Shown: positions 1-10,911 of the stretch, in pieces
How positions within the stretch are numbered: position 1 is the stretch's first letter
Layout of the letters: each line of letters starts with the position of its first letter
Assembly (NCBI RefSeq): GCF_029227915.1
Contig: NC_079876.1
Span: 24,824,328 to 24,888,327 of the forward strand
Reading direction: 5' to 3'
Length of the DNA stretch: 64,000 nt
Origin: Hydractinia symbiolongicarpus
Taxonomy: Eukaryota; Cnidaria; Hydrozoa; Anthoathecata; Hydractiniidae
Position numbers and translations under genes: made by a program
Notes under the pieces: generated by a model
Database searches by the model: none
Told to the model about the DNA's origin: nothing
Seen by the model: the letters and a program-made list of their open reading frames with translations, nothing else

Positions 1-388
1 TGGATTCTCTGTCTGTTTCAGTTAGACTGCTTGAAAATAAAGCTTTAAAGTATGGAGAAGAAGCAGCCAAAATAGCACGATGGGCTGGAAATGTTTTACC
101 CTCCACACAGATAGTCACATCGCATAAAATATTAGCTTCACGAAGTTCATGCATTGTTCTCATCATCTCAGAACAATATGTAATGCCTTCAGAGCTGCTC
201 TCAAACGAAGTAGACGAAGCACATCGCTCCTCAGAAAATCCTATCTCCACTTTGCAGAACCTTTTTTCTGATACAGGAGATTTCAGAGGTGATGGTGATG
301 CTGGTGATGCTCCGAAAGAATTACACGAGCGAGGTCTTTTCTGCGAAATATCCAGCTCGGGTGAAGGCTGCCGTTTTCTTTCATTCAT
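1..388 (-). CDS. BTB/POZ domain (Kelch-like) protein, N-terminal part, cut by the window edge
   Basis: An uninterrupted minus-strand frame runs from an ATG at 388-386 off the left edge (129 codons visible). The first 75 or so residues are Ser/Pro-rich and basic, a low-complexity leader. They are followed by a typical BTB core: LCDVTICVEGKTFPAHRAIL, then AASSPYFKALFSS. The D-V-T strand, the F-x-A-H-R-A-I-L helix start and SPYFKALF are hallmarks of BTB domains in Kelch-like Cullin-3 adaptors, which dimerise through this domain and recruit ubiquitin-ligase substrates. BACK and Kelch parts would lie to the left, outside the window, so the exact subfamily is open. No in-frame stop or splice site is needed within 1-388. 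The open frame on the opposite strand here is only a shadow. Confidence 0.85.
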   Translation of the reverse strand, partial: MNERKRQPSPELDISQKRPRSCNSFGASPASPSPLKSPVSEKRFCKVEIGFSEERCASSTSFESSSEGITYCSEMMRTMHELREANILCDVTICVEGKTFPAHRAILAASSPYFKALFSSSLTETDRES

Positions 389-3014
389 TGTTTAGTAAAC
401 ACTTTGATAGCCTAAAAGTATACAAGACTGCTTTTTTATAAACTTGAAGAGTATATAAACCCAAAATCAAATGGAAACAGGTCAATCCACAGAGTGCTAG
501 GAAAGTTGCATAAACAGAACACTTTAGAGCAACTCCATTATTCATTATCTTTTTCTTCATTCTTATTCCTACTTTTTCTTACTATCCTAATTGGTAATGT
601 TATTTTCTTAAGCTTGGTTTGCATTGAAAAATTGTAATTGTTGTGCAACATTTGCAGAGATAGAAAAAGGTCCGCAACATGTATTGTGCTGCTTCATTGT
701 ACAAAACGTGTTTCAAACAAAACCATAACAGCAATTATTGTACACGTTTTGCTCAACATTTTTTTGTTAGTGAAAAGTGACCTTCAGTTGTAATACCGAT
801 TAAACACCACAAATTCACCACTCGATATACAGGTCATCTAAATATTAATTTGACAACAAACACCTGAATTAAAAGCCAAATTAATTAACTAGAATTCTAA
901 AACTTAGAACTTAAGCAGAAAATTAAAAAATATGTAGGCATAGAAACCATGGAAAAGTGTCAGACAACAACAATATGAAATTTTTATCAATTTAAAGAGA
1001 TTACCATGTCATGGTAATTATACATACAAGCTTAAGATTAAGACGCACTTAAAACTACAAATTAATCTCTTATCTAATCATAACAAAATTACAATCTGAT
1101 TAACTGTAAGCTGCAATTTTTAATAACAAAAGCATTTAATTACACCAATCATATCGAAAACTTAAACTACTATGTAGAAAAATGCTGCAGAGAACAAAGA
1201 AAACTCCCTTAAAATTCATACATACAAAGTTAAACCTATTAAGAAGAAATACACTTGCCCAGATAAAAGATAAAGTCTCATTGCATCATAATAGATAAAA
1301 CAAAACAAATTGCACTCTGTCCCATTATTGTTATGCTTTGTATAGTTTAAATATTATCATTGTTACATTATCATAATTATCATAACATTATAATTATTAC
1401 ATTCTTCTGTTGACATGGTGTATTGGTCTAGTTATTTTCCATGTTTTCCATATGACAATTTTTGTCTACCAATTCAATGTCCTGTACCTGTGCAGAACCT
1501 CACGTCCTGAGCAAACTAATTTTTTTCCATTCATCCATATTTTTTTATGCAAAGCAACCATGGATGCCACTCTCCGAAGGAGGAACAGAAGAAGCAAGGG
1601 CTTATTTTCATAGCATAGTTAATAAAAGCAATTTAATGGTATAAATAATGTGTAAAAAAGCAAATACAGCATAGGGAACCAACAACAGCATTAAGCAATG
1701 CCATCATAAATGCCATCGTAAAAAATGCAAAGTTGAAAGACAACTCATTCACCCATAGTGCCAATGCAAAGCAATATAGATTGCAAAGTGAAAAAAGTGT
1801 CCTTTTTTTGCTGTCGCAATTATTTTTTTCCTGCACAGCAGCAATTTCTGAAGTCAGCATCGCTAAATTTTCCAGATACCCTACACGGCAGGTAAAACGA
1901 AAAAGAATCAAGTATTTCGTTAAAAATAACAACATTGTTTATAAAAGTAGAGGGCATAAAGAGAAGCTGAGTACCTGAAAAACAAACACCACAATAATGA
2001 AACTTACTGCAAATAATCATCTATGGACACTTGCTGGTGAGAGCTTTGGTAGGCTCAGAAGCTTAGCATCTTTTTATTTGTCACTTAAGATGATCTAAGA
2101 TTCCCAAATTCAATATCTTTTTTATTTTCAAAAATAGTTTGTTAATTAAGAAGTAATAAATTGATTTTGAAAGTTAAAAAGTATTTCTTAGTAAAGCTTT
2201 TCATACATAAGTACATCTTTAGACTATTTAAACAACTAAAATCAAATTTACATATGTACAGTTGAAAAGGTTTCGAGAAAGGCTCTTCTTTCTTTCTTTT
2301 TTTTTTTTTTTTTTTGGGGGGGGGGGGGGGTGTTATAGATCTGTTTTTATTAACCAGATTTTTACCAAATGAAATTTATAGATAATGATCTGCACTATAC
2401 CAATTTAGACCATTGAAATTGCAATTTGCAAGTCATTTCCATTTTCTTTGCATATCTAATTTACCTACTAAACACAAAATTCTTAATATCTGAAAAATAT
2501 GGAAATGTAGCTATATACACATGATATATATGCAAGTTTTAACAATGATATAACTGAACCTGCAGTTGTCAGATGTAACATGGAAGCTATTGCTTAAATT
2601 TGCTAACAATCACGACAACTATTGAAATCCCATTAGTTTTAAATGAATGGCCATTCTTTATTTCAAATCAACTAATTTCTTTTAATCTGATAAAAAATAG
2701 TAGTTTCGGTTGATCTATTTTTATAACAAAATCCTGCAATTTCTATGTTTGTAGGGGCGTTTTGTCTTTATTTTAGAAAGAAGTTTGCCGAATGCTTCAA
2801 GGGACATATGGAACTTAAAACAATAACCTATACATTGCTTAACATATATATATAAACTTCGTGGTCTAAGAACTGAAAGAAAGTTTTTGCAGTAACTTAA
2901 TATTTAATTCAAACCCGAATGCCCTTCCTTTGTCCATTTTGATGTTTCAGCTTGTGACTCTATTGATTTTGGACTTAAAGGGGAGCTTATTCATTAGCCA
3001 GGATAAACGTCTAC
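389..3014. other. Gene-free AT-rich stretch upstream of the BTB gene
   Basis: This should contain the 5' UTR and promoter of the BTB gene just right of 388. No TATA box or other element could be singled out in such AT-rich DNA. Short frames here have no recognisable protein content. The only clear structure is a homopolymer tract near 2.3 kb. Confidence 0.5.
2297..2330. repeat. Poly-T/poly-G tract
   Basis: A run of 19 T (2297-2315) passes directly into a run of 15 G (2316-2330). It is a simple-sequence tract prone to slippage and to length errors in assembly. Confidence 0.9.
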
Positions 3015-3018
3015 TTAA

Positions 3019-3700
3019 CCCTATTCGGTCCGGGGTTTTTCGAACATACTATGACCGGGGGGGGCAGATTCCGCCCCCCCCCCCCCCCTCAATAACTTTT
3101 CATAGGGTTGTTCAAATTGAATCAAACTTGGAACACTTATAGTACGTCATAAAAGGAACAAAATGTCATCAAAAGCTTAAAAATTGTTAAGAATGCCACT
3201 ATCTGCTTAAAATATAATTACTTTTGTTCTAGAGCGAATTTTTACATTCTGTTTGAAGTTTCTGAAAGCTAAATAAAAGTTATTTAACATATCTTCCGGT
3301 TTTTACATGGATCGGATGAAAAATTGCCAAAAATTGCCCGAAAATCCGTTTTTTTCGATTTTCGGGTAAAATCCGACAAAATCGGGAAATCGGATTAGTC
3401 ACGTGTTCAAATTATTCCAAATGATTCTTCTTGATGAAACAAAGTTGTGTTGCAAGTTTCAAGTTCTAAGGATAATCCTAACAGGAGTTATTATATTTTC
3501 CCCATTATAAGGATTTCATAGAGATTTTTAGGGGTAGTTTCGAGTAATGGCCAATATCAAAGCCTCTGAAAGGTATGGGACCTAAAAAATTAGCATGCAG
3601 GTGTCTAATAGATAAATGTTGAAACTCAGTAAGTATCATAGCCATATAACAAAGCAATCAGGAGTTATTAAAAAAAAACCGTCAGGGGGGGCGGAATACT
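3019..3700 (+). mobile_element. TTAA-flanked inverted-repeat element (piggyBac-like MITE), copy 1, right end lost
   Basis: The left end reads TTAA (3015-3018) then CCCTATTCGGTCCGG. The body matches the complete copy at 37.6-38.5 kb over several hundred bases, including the shared GGGTTGTT and CGAGTAATGGCCAATATC segments and G-rich or C-rich runs near both ends. The right inverted repeat is missing: similarity stops near 3700, where SINE-like sequence begins. A TTAA target and a CCCT start are typical of piggyBac-type elements. No transposase is encoded, so this is a non-autonomous copy. Confidence 0.7.
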
Positions 3701-3737
3701 CCTGTATATAAATAAAATTTCTTTGTGTTGTGCTGGA

Positions 3738-3825
3738 AAGACGCGCACATCATCATCATCATCATCATCACCATCTCTAGGCTTAACGTTCGTTTTCCAT
3801 GCTAGCATGGGTTGAACGGGGTATA
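3738..3825 (+). mobile_element. SINE-like fragment with CAT repeat and conserved hairpin
   Basis: A (CAT)n run at about 3746-3772 is followed by CTTAACGTTCGTTTTCCATG and then the palindrome CCATGCTAGCATGG with flanking complementary bases. The same arrangement, CAT repeats plus a TTAACGTCCG / CCATGCTAGCATGG module, is known to me as a widespread SINE segment in molluscs, especially cephalopods. A related but diverged stretch occurs near 25.85 kb. No Pol III promoter boxes were identified, so this is probably a truncated 3' part. Confidence 0.45.
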
Positions 3826-3830
3826 TTATT

Positions 3831-5780
3831 GACTCTCTTCCAATCTGATCTAGAATGTGTTAGATCTAAACTCAACTTCCTCTATATATGTTAAAGAAAA
3901 CGAAATTTTTTAGAAATTTTTTGACATACATAACTGCATATTTCTGAATAAAAACTTTTGCTGTGTTGCTTTTTTATGTATGCTTTTTGCTAGCTTTGCA
4001 ACTTTGACAGAATTTAGCTATATATCTGTTAAATTTTCAGTAATCTGCACATTAATTTGAGTTGATTTATAGATGAACTTTTTGTTGCCATAAACCCTAT
4101 CGTCTGTATGAGATTAGCGCATATGGAGCTTATTTTTTATAGAAATATAGCTCTGGTTACACAAGTGAGAGTTTCTTTTTATGTTGCTTATGTCAACAAA
4201 ATTAAAAGAGTTTTAGAAAAAGTGCAGGAGTATCGGAAAATCAAAAAAACATTTGGGATTCTATAAAAAATATCCAAAAAAATCTTTTGTCACTAAATGT
4301 TTACAAATTCACCTCTGTCTGCTGTGCATACTAATTTTGCTTTTCACTCTTCTGTTTTGATTTTCACTACTCTTGCACATATTTGTATTTTTTATTGCTT
4401 TGATGGTCTTTTTTCACAAATTTTTAACCTAATTTTAATTGTTATCAAAATACCATCTTGTACCATTTAATTGGGGAATGTAAATACAGATAAATACAAA
4501 TATAATTAAAAATATTTTTCTTTCCTTTTTACTTCTGTTTACTCACGACTTACCCACGGCTTTTCTGCCATTTTTTATGTTTTCAGAACGCTGATGGTTC
4601 ACCCGGTTACCGATTTCGCCCGGTTCGGTTTATATAATTTCGCTGAAAACTCGTTCTTTTTGATGATTAAACATCACGAAATTATAATCTTCATGTCAAA
4701 TTCTTCATCGACTTTAGCGGATGTGTACTCCACATCGATAGAACCCTTACTCCTTCCTCGGGTACCTGAATACATCAATTAGTTCTTCCCTAACTGCTCA
4801 TTAGCGTCGCCATATAGCGCAAACAAGTGTCGACGTTTGAGTTTGAAAAATAACGTTAACAACTTTGAATCAACGCTTGAGGGGTTTTTTGGAGTAAATA
4901 AATGACAATTTTTCCAGAGTTAATTTTACACTGCAAAAGCCACCGAGGCTCACTAAATAACAAACCTGATCTGACAATACATATGAAGGCCACGATACTC
5001 GCACAATAGAAGTATATTTGTAAAATATAATAGGACAGCTATCGAATCCTGAATAGTCTGACTGTCCAATTCACGGATAATGATATCCAAATCGAACGAG
5101 TCCAAAACATGGCTGATGCTGACCCATCTGAGATGCGTTATTACAACCTTCTCCGTGTAATACCAATAATTTGGACTAAGTTTGGACTAAGTTTTTACTA
5201 CAATCGTGGTTTTCCAAAAATTGAAAATTTTTAAGTCCAAGTTTTTTCATGGGATAAAATATTGTGACTTTCTTTTGTTAAGTCAAAACTAGCACGACTA
5301 AAAGGCAGATGAAAGAACGGAAGAGGGACATGCTCTCTTTCCCCTGTCAGGAACTAAAAGTTCAAAAATTGTAAATGTACATAACCCTTCGGTAACCCAC
5401 CCAAGAAATTTTTAAGGTAGTAATGGTAACCACAACGACAGATGGGCCTGTATTGAACTGATAAATCTTGATACTATACTCGCGACTTTGGTATAACTTT
5501 ATAAGGACATTCTAATACAAAGGTAATGTAATATAGGCAAAAAGTCGAGCAATCAGCTGGAAACTTCGAAGATGTACAGTAACGGAGATTTTGAGAGGAA
5601 AATGTTAACATTTCTTGTTAATGCTTAAAGTCTTCTTTGTGTATGTATTTACACACCGAAAAAAAAGTTCAACGTTAAGAAAAAAGACAAGGTTAAGGTC
5701 ACGGGCAAGGTGCTTACGAAAACGTTAAAGCACAAGACGTGTTAAAGTACAAGACGTATTACGGGCAGACGAAGTGAGCG
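3831..5780. other. Non-coding stretch
   Basis: No recognisable gene. A short open frame at 4594-4782 has no family resemblance. The base composition is slightly less AT-rich around 4.5-5.2 kb. No repeat or RNA structure was identified. Confidence 0.4.
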
Positions 5781-5786
5781 ACCACG

Positions 5787-6645
5787 ATGCAGCGTATATC
5801 TTTATCAACGTTAAGCCAGACCGGTTCAAAAAGTTATATAAGTATCCGTAATCTTAAAACATTTGATGTAAATATGTATCAAATGGAAATATTTGGAAAA
5901 ATTTTACCATTTAATGTCGTCTATGCTTTAGACGATCCAGAAGAAAAATTCTCCATTTTTAACGATTTAACGACAGAATGTATTGGCAGACATGCTCCTC
6001 TTATTCGAACCAATATCACTCCAGCGCCACTATCCTGGACGCGTGATCCTGCTATACAAGAGTTAAAACAACAGAGTAACTCTAGTCGAAAAACTGCATT
6101 CAAAACGAGCCAAAAAGTAGATAGATACAAGTTTGTGAAATTAGAAATAGACTTGCCTCTGTTATAAAATCTGCTAAAATCTGCTTAAGCACAAAACGTC
6201 CAGCTAAAGTCTTGAAAGTTATAAAGAAAATTTTGAAACCATCCTTTCCTCTGAATGACATCAAGGACATTGGTTCTTTAAACAATCGCTATACTACAGC
6301 TGCCGAACGGCTTTTGAATAAATCACTGAAACACAAGGAAAAGATGATGAAAACAGTTGAATCTTTTAACTTAACAGTGAGGAAAGTGTACGAAGTTAAA
6401 TACAGTGAAGTTGTTGACGCACTATGTTTATTGAGAAACGGCTGTTCTACAGGTGATAGTTAAATACTATCATAAAACCTTTGATACAGTACCTTGCATC
6501 GCTTTTAACGCATATAATTAACTGTTGTATCGAAAAACAACACTTCCCAAGATTGGTAGTGTGGTTTCTATACCGAAGGTTGATCAACCAATGCATTACA
6601 ATGATTTCAGACCAATTTCAATTCTTCTTGCTCTATCAAAGTTTT
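5787..6645 (+). pseudogene. Decayed non-LTR retrotransposon (LINE), endonuclease/linker and start of reverse transcriptase
   Basis: The frame at 5787-6167 encodes a stretch typical of the end of a LINE endonuclease domain and the linker after it (NDLTTECIGRHAPLIRTN, then a W-T-R-D-P and E-L-K-Q-Q region). A shifted frame (6212-6463) continues the linker (NNRYTTAAERLLNKS). A third piece around 6551-6640 reads GSVVSIPKVDQPMHYNDFRP followed by ISIL, the first conserved block of a LINE reverse transcriptase. Several frameshifts and stops make the copy dead. The rest of the RT resumes at about 8.2 kb after intervening repeats. It resembles CR1/L2/Jockey-type elements, but the clade was not resolved. 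Confidence 0.75.
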
Positions 6646-6858
6646 TAAAAAATTACAAGAAGCCCTGGGGGCTCTAAGAATTTCCACGCGCTACCAAAAT
6701 ATTTGATGAAAACCTGCTAATTCGTTGTGTTATTGTGCCAACCATATGAACCTCTGAAGATAAAGCACACCAGTGACATTATATCTTACAACAAACGCAA
6801 ACAAAACGAAACGTGTCATAGTAAACTCACATTTTAAAAGAAATTACTAACAAAAAAT

Positions 6859-7600
6859 ACAGCCTATCATTCATGGTTGAAAGTCTTGCGATTGAAACGT
6901 TTATGGTCTTAAGCGGCATTAGTTGACAAAAAATCAAAATTTTGATGTGACCATCATTTTTAGCATACTTTTTTTTTTAACTGTGTCAATTTTTGTCCAA
7001 AATAAAGCAGTTTTAATTTTTGTATAAATTTTGACCTGAAATGACATTTAGGTGACAAAAAATCAAACTTTTGTACCATTATCATTTTTAGCATACTTTA
7101 TTTGTTAACTGTGCCAGATTTAGCCGAAAATGAAGTGGTTTTAATTTTTGGACCAATTTTGGCCTAAAATGGCATTTAGGTGACAAAAATCAAAATTTTG
7201 ATGTCACCATTATGTTCAGCATACTTTTTTTGTTAACTTTGCCAATTTTTGTTGAAAATGAAGTAGTTTTAATGTTTGGACCAATTTTGGCCTAAAATGA
7301 CATTTAAGGTGGCAAAAAACAAAAATTTTGATGTCACCATCATGTTCACCATACTTTTTTTGTTAATTGTGCCAAAATTTGTCAAAAATAAAGTAGTTTT
7401 AATTTTTGGACAAATTTTGGCCTAAAATGACATTTAGGTAACAAGAAATCAAAATTTTGATGTCACCATCATGTTCAGCATACTTCATTTGTTTACTGTG
7501 CCAAATTTTGTCGAAAACAAATACCAATTTTGGCCTGAAGCGTCAATACTAGACTTCCCAGTAGTTAAGGAGCTTGGGTACGAAGTTTACATCTGTGACG
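6859..7600 (+). repeat. Dispersed repeat with about five internal tandem units of about 130 bp (copy A)
   Basis: It begins with CAGCCTATCATTCATGGTTG and contains about five imperfect units of about 130 bp, each carrying a GATGTCACCATCATGTTCAG-like block, GCATACTTTTTTTGTTAACT and a TTTTGGCCTAAAATGACATT block. It ends near GAAGTTTACATCTGTGACG. Copy B at 14.9-15.26 kb has the same two flanks but fewer internal units. The repeat sits inside the decayed LINE. Confidence 0.8.
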
Positions 7601-7769
7601 GACCAACGTGAAATCCCAGGGTCGATTTTTTCTAAAAAAATGCTCCGAAAGAAAAAAACGACGGTTTTAAAGAATTTCCTACGCCTTCGGGCGCGGAAAT
7701 TCAATTATGCAAGCAGTTAGTAGAGTACATTGACAACGAATCGATATACAGTAAGGGGGTCGTCTACAA

Positions 7770-8041
7770 ATTTCGTATGATATTTTATACGAATATATAC
7801 GAATTTAATTGCTTTTAATTCGTATAAAAATCGTATACAATTCGTATAGTGTTAAATAGTTATACGATTTTTAAAAAATATAATACGAATTTTATACGAT
7901 TTTCATTCGAATTGTCATACGAATTATATTCTCTTGTATACGAATTTTATACGATTGTCATACGAATTATATTCTCTTTTATACGATTTTCATACGAATT
8001 GTCATACGAATTATACTCTTTTATTTATACGAATTATATTT
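7770..8041. repeat. AT-rich tract of repeated TACGAATT / TATACGA motifs
   Basis: Degenerate repeats of the near-palindromic motif TACGAATT/ATACGATT fill about 270 bases. The tract encodes a repetitive Tyr/Ser/Phe frame that is not a real protein. Confidence 0.75.
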
Positions 8042-8178
8042 CGTTTTTAAACTTTTAAAATGCGATCTAAAAAAAACATTTCTATCGCCGTTTTTCGTTT
8101 TTAAACTTTTAAAATGCGATCTAAAAAAAACATTTCTATCGCCGTTTTTCGTTTTTAAACTTTTAAAATGCGATCTAA
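8042..8178. repeat. 54-bp tandem repeat, about 2.5 copies
   Basis: The unit starts CGTTTTTAAACTTTTAAAAT and contains GCGATCTAAAAAAAACATTT. Starts are at 8042, 8096 and 8150, and the copies are virtually identical, so the duplication is recent. Confidence 0.9.
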
Positions 8179-8214
8179 CCGGTTTTCGAAAAAATCATTC
8201 AACTGTTACCCTGT

Positions 8215-8955
8215 TATGAAAACCGAAGGATGACATCGTTAAAGCAATGAACAAAAATGAAGTTACATTGGCTGTCATGGCAGACTTTTTAAAAGCATTC
8301 GACATTATCAAGTATGACACAATAATACAAAAATTTCATCGAATAGGTTTATCAAATCCTGCCATATTAATGCTATTGAATTATCTTTTGCTCGTGAACA
8401 GTACATACAAGTAATTGATAAAAGATCTGGCATATCTCAAGTAGTTTTCAGAGTGCCCCATGATTTTTAATTTATGTGACTTGACTGACTGTGTTAATAC
8501 TACCACAGTTCTTTAGTATACAAACGTGTAAGCACGCATTTGAAAGTGGATGATATAAATGAATGCATTAACAACGTTAGGAGAGATCTTCAGAGCTTGC
8601 AGAGTTTGTCTCTAGATAACAACTTAGCCTTCAAGCGATGCAAGACGAAAAATATGTTATTTTCTGGATCCAATCAAACATTGAACGTCTTTGTTCATGA
8701 AAAACACGTGCAGCCTTAAATTAGCACATGGACTTCAAGGAACATATTGGATTGCCAATAAGATCCTGTAATGGAATACCTGCTAATCTCAGAAGGGTGA
8801 AAAGATTTACACCATACAACCTACATAAACAACTTGCAGAATCTTTAGTGCTGAGCAAACTAGACTATGGTAATGTTCTGTCATTATTGAAACTTACGCA
8901 TGAAGTAATCTACGATAAATCCCTGCCTGGCTATCTCAATGTGGAATCGAGAAAA
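8215..8955 (+). pseudogene. Decayed LINE reverse transcriptase, palm and C-terminal part
   Basis: Frame fragments read AVMADFLKAFDIIKYDTIIQ and FHRIGLSNPAILMLLNYLL. This corresponds to the RT block with the first catalytic Asp (normally D-x-x-K-A-F-D) and the helix after it. Further on, DDINECINNVRRDLQ with SLDNNLAFKRCKTKNMLF, and IRSCNGIPANLRRVKRFTP with LVLSKLDYGNVL, match the thumb and C-terminal region. The block that normally carries Y/F-x-D-D is absent. Stops and frameshifts are present. It probably belongs to the same element as 5787-6645. Confidence 0.75.
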
Positions 8956-9214
8956 ATTAAAAATGGAGTCATCTTGGAAGGAGACGTCTGCGAAAACTCG
9001 TTCTAACAAGTTTCATCTTCGACATTCAACAACTTGTCGAAGAATAAGTGCTCTTGCTGAGTTATAACGAGTAGTAGCATTGTAAAAGAAAACAAAGAAA
9101 GTGTCACAAACTTGAAACACTGCGATTGCTCTTCACACGAATCTTTATCCGTCCTGATTTGAATCGTCTGTACCCTAAAAACACAGTGTTTTTGTGATAA
9201 CCATAACCGTCACT

Positions 9215-9335
9215 GTATACTCGACCCAGTGGGCACAGGTTATCCTCCTTATCCACAGGACGTCCTTACTTGGTCCCACTTTGGCCTAGACGTCCAGGAC
9301 TAAAATCGAACGCCTAAGGATGTTTTTTGATAATA
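9215..9335 (+). mobile_element. Left part of a GGACGTCC-rich element, split by later insertions
   Basis: The sequence CCAGTGGGCACAGGTTATCC is followed by several GGACGTCC/GACGTCC motifs. The same motif density resumes at 10912 and runs to about 11.29 kb, immediately after two inverted-repeat elements. This indicates that those elements inserted into this older repeat. No coding content. Confidence 0.5.
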
Positions 9336-10359
9336 CAGTGGAATCTCGTTAAAGCGGACACCCTCTAAAGCGGAAAGCCCGTTAAAGCGGACACTAGCAC
9401 TTGGAACGGACTGATTTTAAGTCAAACTCTTATAAAAAAACTCTCTATAAAGCGGACAGTCATAAAGCGGACATTCGTTAAAGCGGACGATTTATTTTGC
9501 ACCAAATGAATATTTTCCCTATAAAGACTCCCTGTAAAGCGGACAGTACAAAACAAAAAATGGAAACAAATATTTTGCAACGAAATTTTTATTCTTATTT
9601 CAGACATTTTCTAACTTTTTATCAACAGAGTTAAAAACTTTTTAATACACCTTTCTGTAAAAGACACAGCTTTGTCAGGGCCAATGAGTGCGTAATGCAC
9701 TGGAATTTCGAGACCATAACCTGCCCACGGTTCACGCGTTTCCCAGTGACTTTGCAACTGATCGTACAGCTTGGGATTTTAAGAAATTTATTGAACAATT
9801 TGCTTAAATTCATTGGAACATGTCCAACGACTTTTCCTTCCAGCAAAACAGCAACTGCAAAGCTATAATGTTCATTGTCGCTTTCTGGTTTCAAACAGAG
9901 ATTTTCATCGTCGACTTTTGGGGTCCAAATGTCCATATAAGCATGGTATCCTCGAACGAAAGATTCAAAACAATACTCCTTCTGTTTTTCTCTCTTCATC
10001 AATGTTTTTGAGTATCTCTTGACTGGTAGACATGTTTTGAATGGTAGACATGTTTTTCGTTGTTGTTGTTTTTTCTCGTATCTCGTATCGCATTCTCGCT
10101 CTCTTGTCTGTTGGTTTGTTCTCTCAATCTGTTGTTTAATGTCATTGGAAGACATTGCATTGTGACTTCTTTTGCAATCATTAAAAATTCGAATGTTTTT
10201 ATTTTGAGATTGTTGGAAAATCGAACATACAACAAGTCTAGTTATTTCAACATGGCGACGGGAGGAGAGAGGTTGTCGAAGCAGCAGCAGTTTTTGGATT
10301 TTGCTAAGCGGACAGGTTTTTTTGGTCCCAATGGTGTCCGCTTTAACGGGATTCCACTG
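9336..10359. mobile_element. TA-flanked inverted-repeat DNA transposon (pogo/mariner-like ends), about 1 kb
   Basis: The left end after TA (9334-9335) reads CAGTGGAATCTCGTTAAAGC followed by GGACACC. The right end mirrors it (GGTGTCCGCTTTAACGGG, then ATTCCACTG) and is followed by TA (10360-10361). Extra GTTAAAGCGGACA-type repeats fill the left subterminal 200 bp. TA target duplication with CAGT...ACTG ends fits the Tc1/mariner-pogo group. No transposase is present. The interior carries a broken HIRAN-like coding region on the minus strand. Confidence 0.8.
9611..10155 (-). pseudogene. Broken HIRAN-like domain coding region inside the inverted-repeat element
   Basis: From the first plausible internal Met (10155) the frame has a Gln/Arg/Lys-rich leader, then a compact domain with FESFVRGYHAYMDIWTPKVD, a P-E-S-D-N-E-H segment, SFAVAVLLEGKVVGHVPMNL and CTISCKVTGKRVNRG. 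The pattern of an R-G start, an E-x-x-N-x-x-D/H-x-x-A-V-A-V strand and V-G-H-V-P resembles HIRAN-type domains, which bind DNA ends in HLTF/Rad5-like proteins. Near 9725 the frame shifts: the continuation AGYGLEIPVHYALIGPDKAV lies in another frame and ends at 9611. The open frame continues upstream to 10413 through the transposon end, and that extension is not a credible start. Homology is judged by eye only. Confidence 0.5.
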
Positions 10360-10361
10360 TA

Positions 10362-10909
10362 CAGTATTCTCTCTAATTAGCGGACACCGTTGGTGCATGA
10401 ACAAAGTGGCCACTAATCAGATGTGTCCGCCTTTTGGAAAGTTTTGCAATGTAAGCTCAAAATTTGAAGAAAATACGATTTTGTATAGGAAATGTGTAAC
10501 TTAAAAAATTAGCGGGTACCTTGCTGGACATAGACATGAAAAAAGAAGAAAACAACTAAATAGACGTACTATAACTTTTTTTTAAAATAACAAACAAATA
10601 TCAACATCATGATATCAACTAAAATAACAAAAAAATTTTTAAAACAACTTCTTGGAGAAAATTTTTTAATAGATTGTTGTTTTAAGTTCCTGACTCGAAT
10701 AATTTCATGTCTGTCTTTAAGTGAGGATGAAGAAGTTCTTTCTTCTATATTGAAGAAGTCCAAAAATATTTGTCGTCTGCTAGTCAGAGTGTCCGCTAAT
10801 TGAGTGTCCGCTAATTAGAAAGTTTTTTATGAGACTTTGATAAGAAAACGGCCCGTGCATGGACAAACTGACCGCCTTTTAGAGTGTCCTGTAATTGGAG
10901 AGAAAACTG
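10362..10909. mobile_element. Second TA-flanked inverted-repeat element, adjoining the first
   Basis: The left end after the shared TA (10360-10361) reads CAGTATTCTCTCTAATTAGC then GGACACC. The right end is the diverged complement (GTGTCCTGTAATTGGAGAG, then AAAACTG) followed by TA (10910-10911). An additional pair of GTGTCCGCTAATTAG motifs lies at about 10790-10818. The interior is AT-rich with no convincing protein. The GCGGACAC motif is shared with the left neighbour, so the two are related families. Confidence 0.7.
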
Positions 10910-10911
10910 TA

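Noticed and set aside
183-395. Plus-strand open frame of 70 codons at the left edge
   Set aside because: The opposite strand encodes a clear BTB domain over the same bases; the plus frame has no family resemblance.
7849-8058. Tyr/Ser-rich small protein
   Set aside because: It is produced by the TACGAATT repeat tract.
9631-10413. 260-codon frame taken as a complete gene
   Set aside because: Its first third runs through the transposon terminal repeat and the neighbouring element, and its conserved domain continues in another frame; it is a broken copy.
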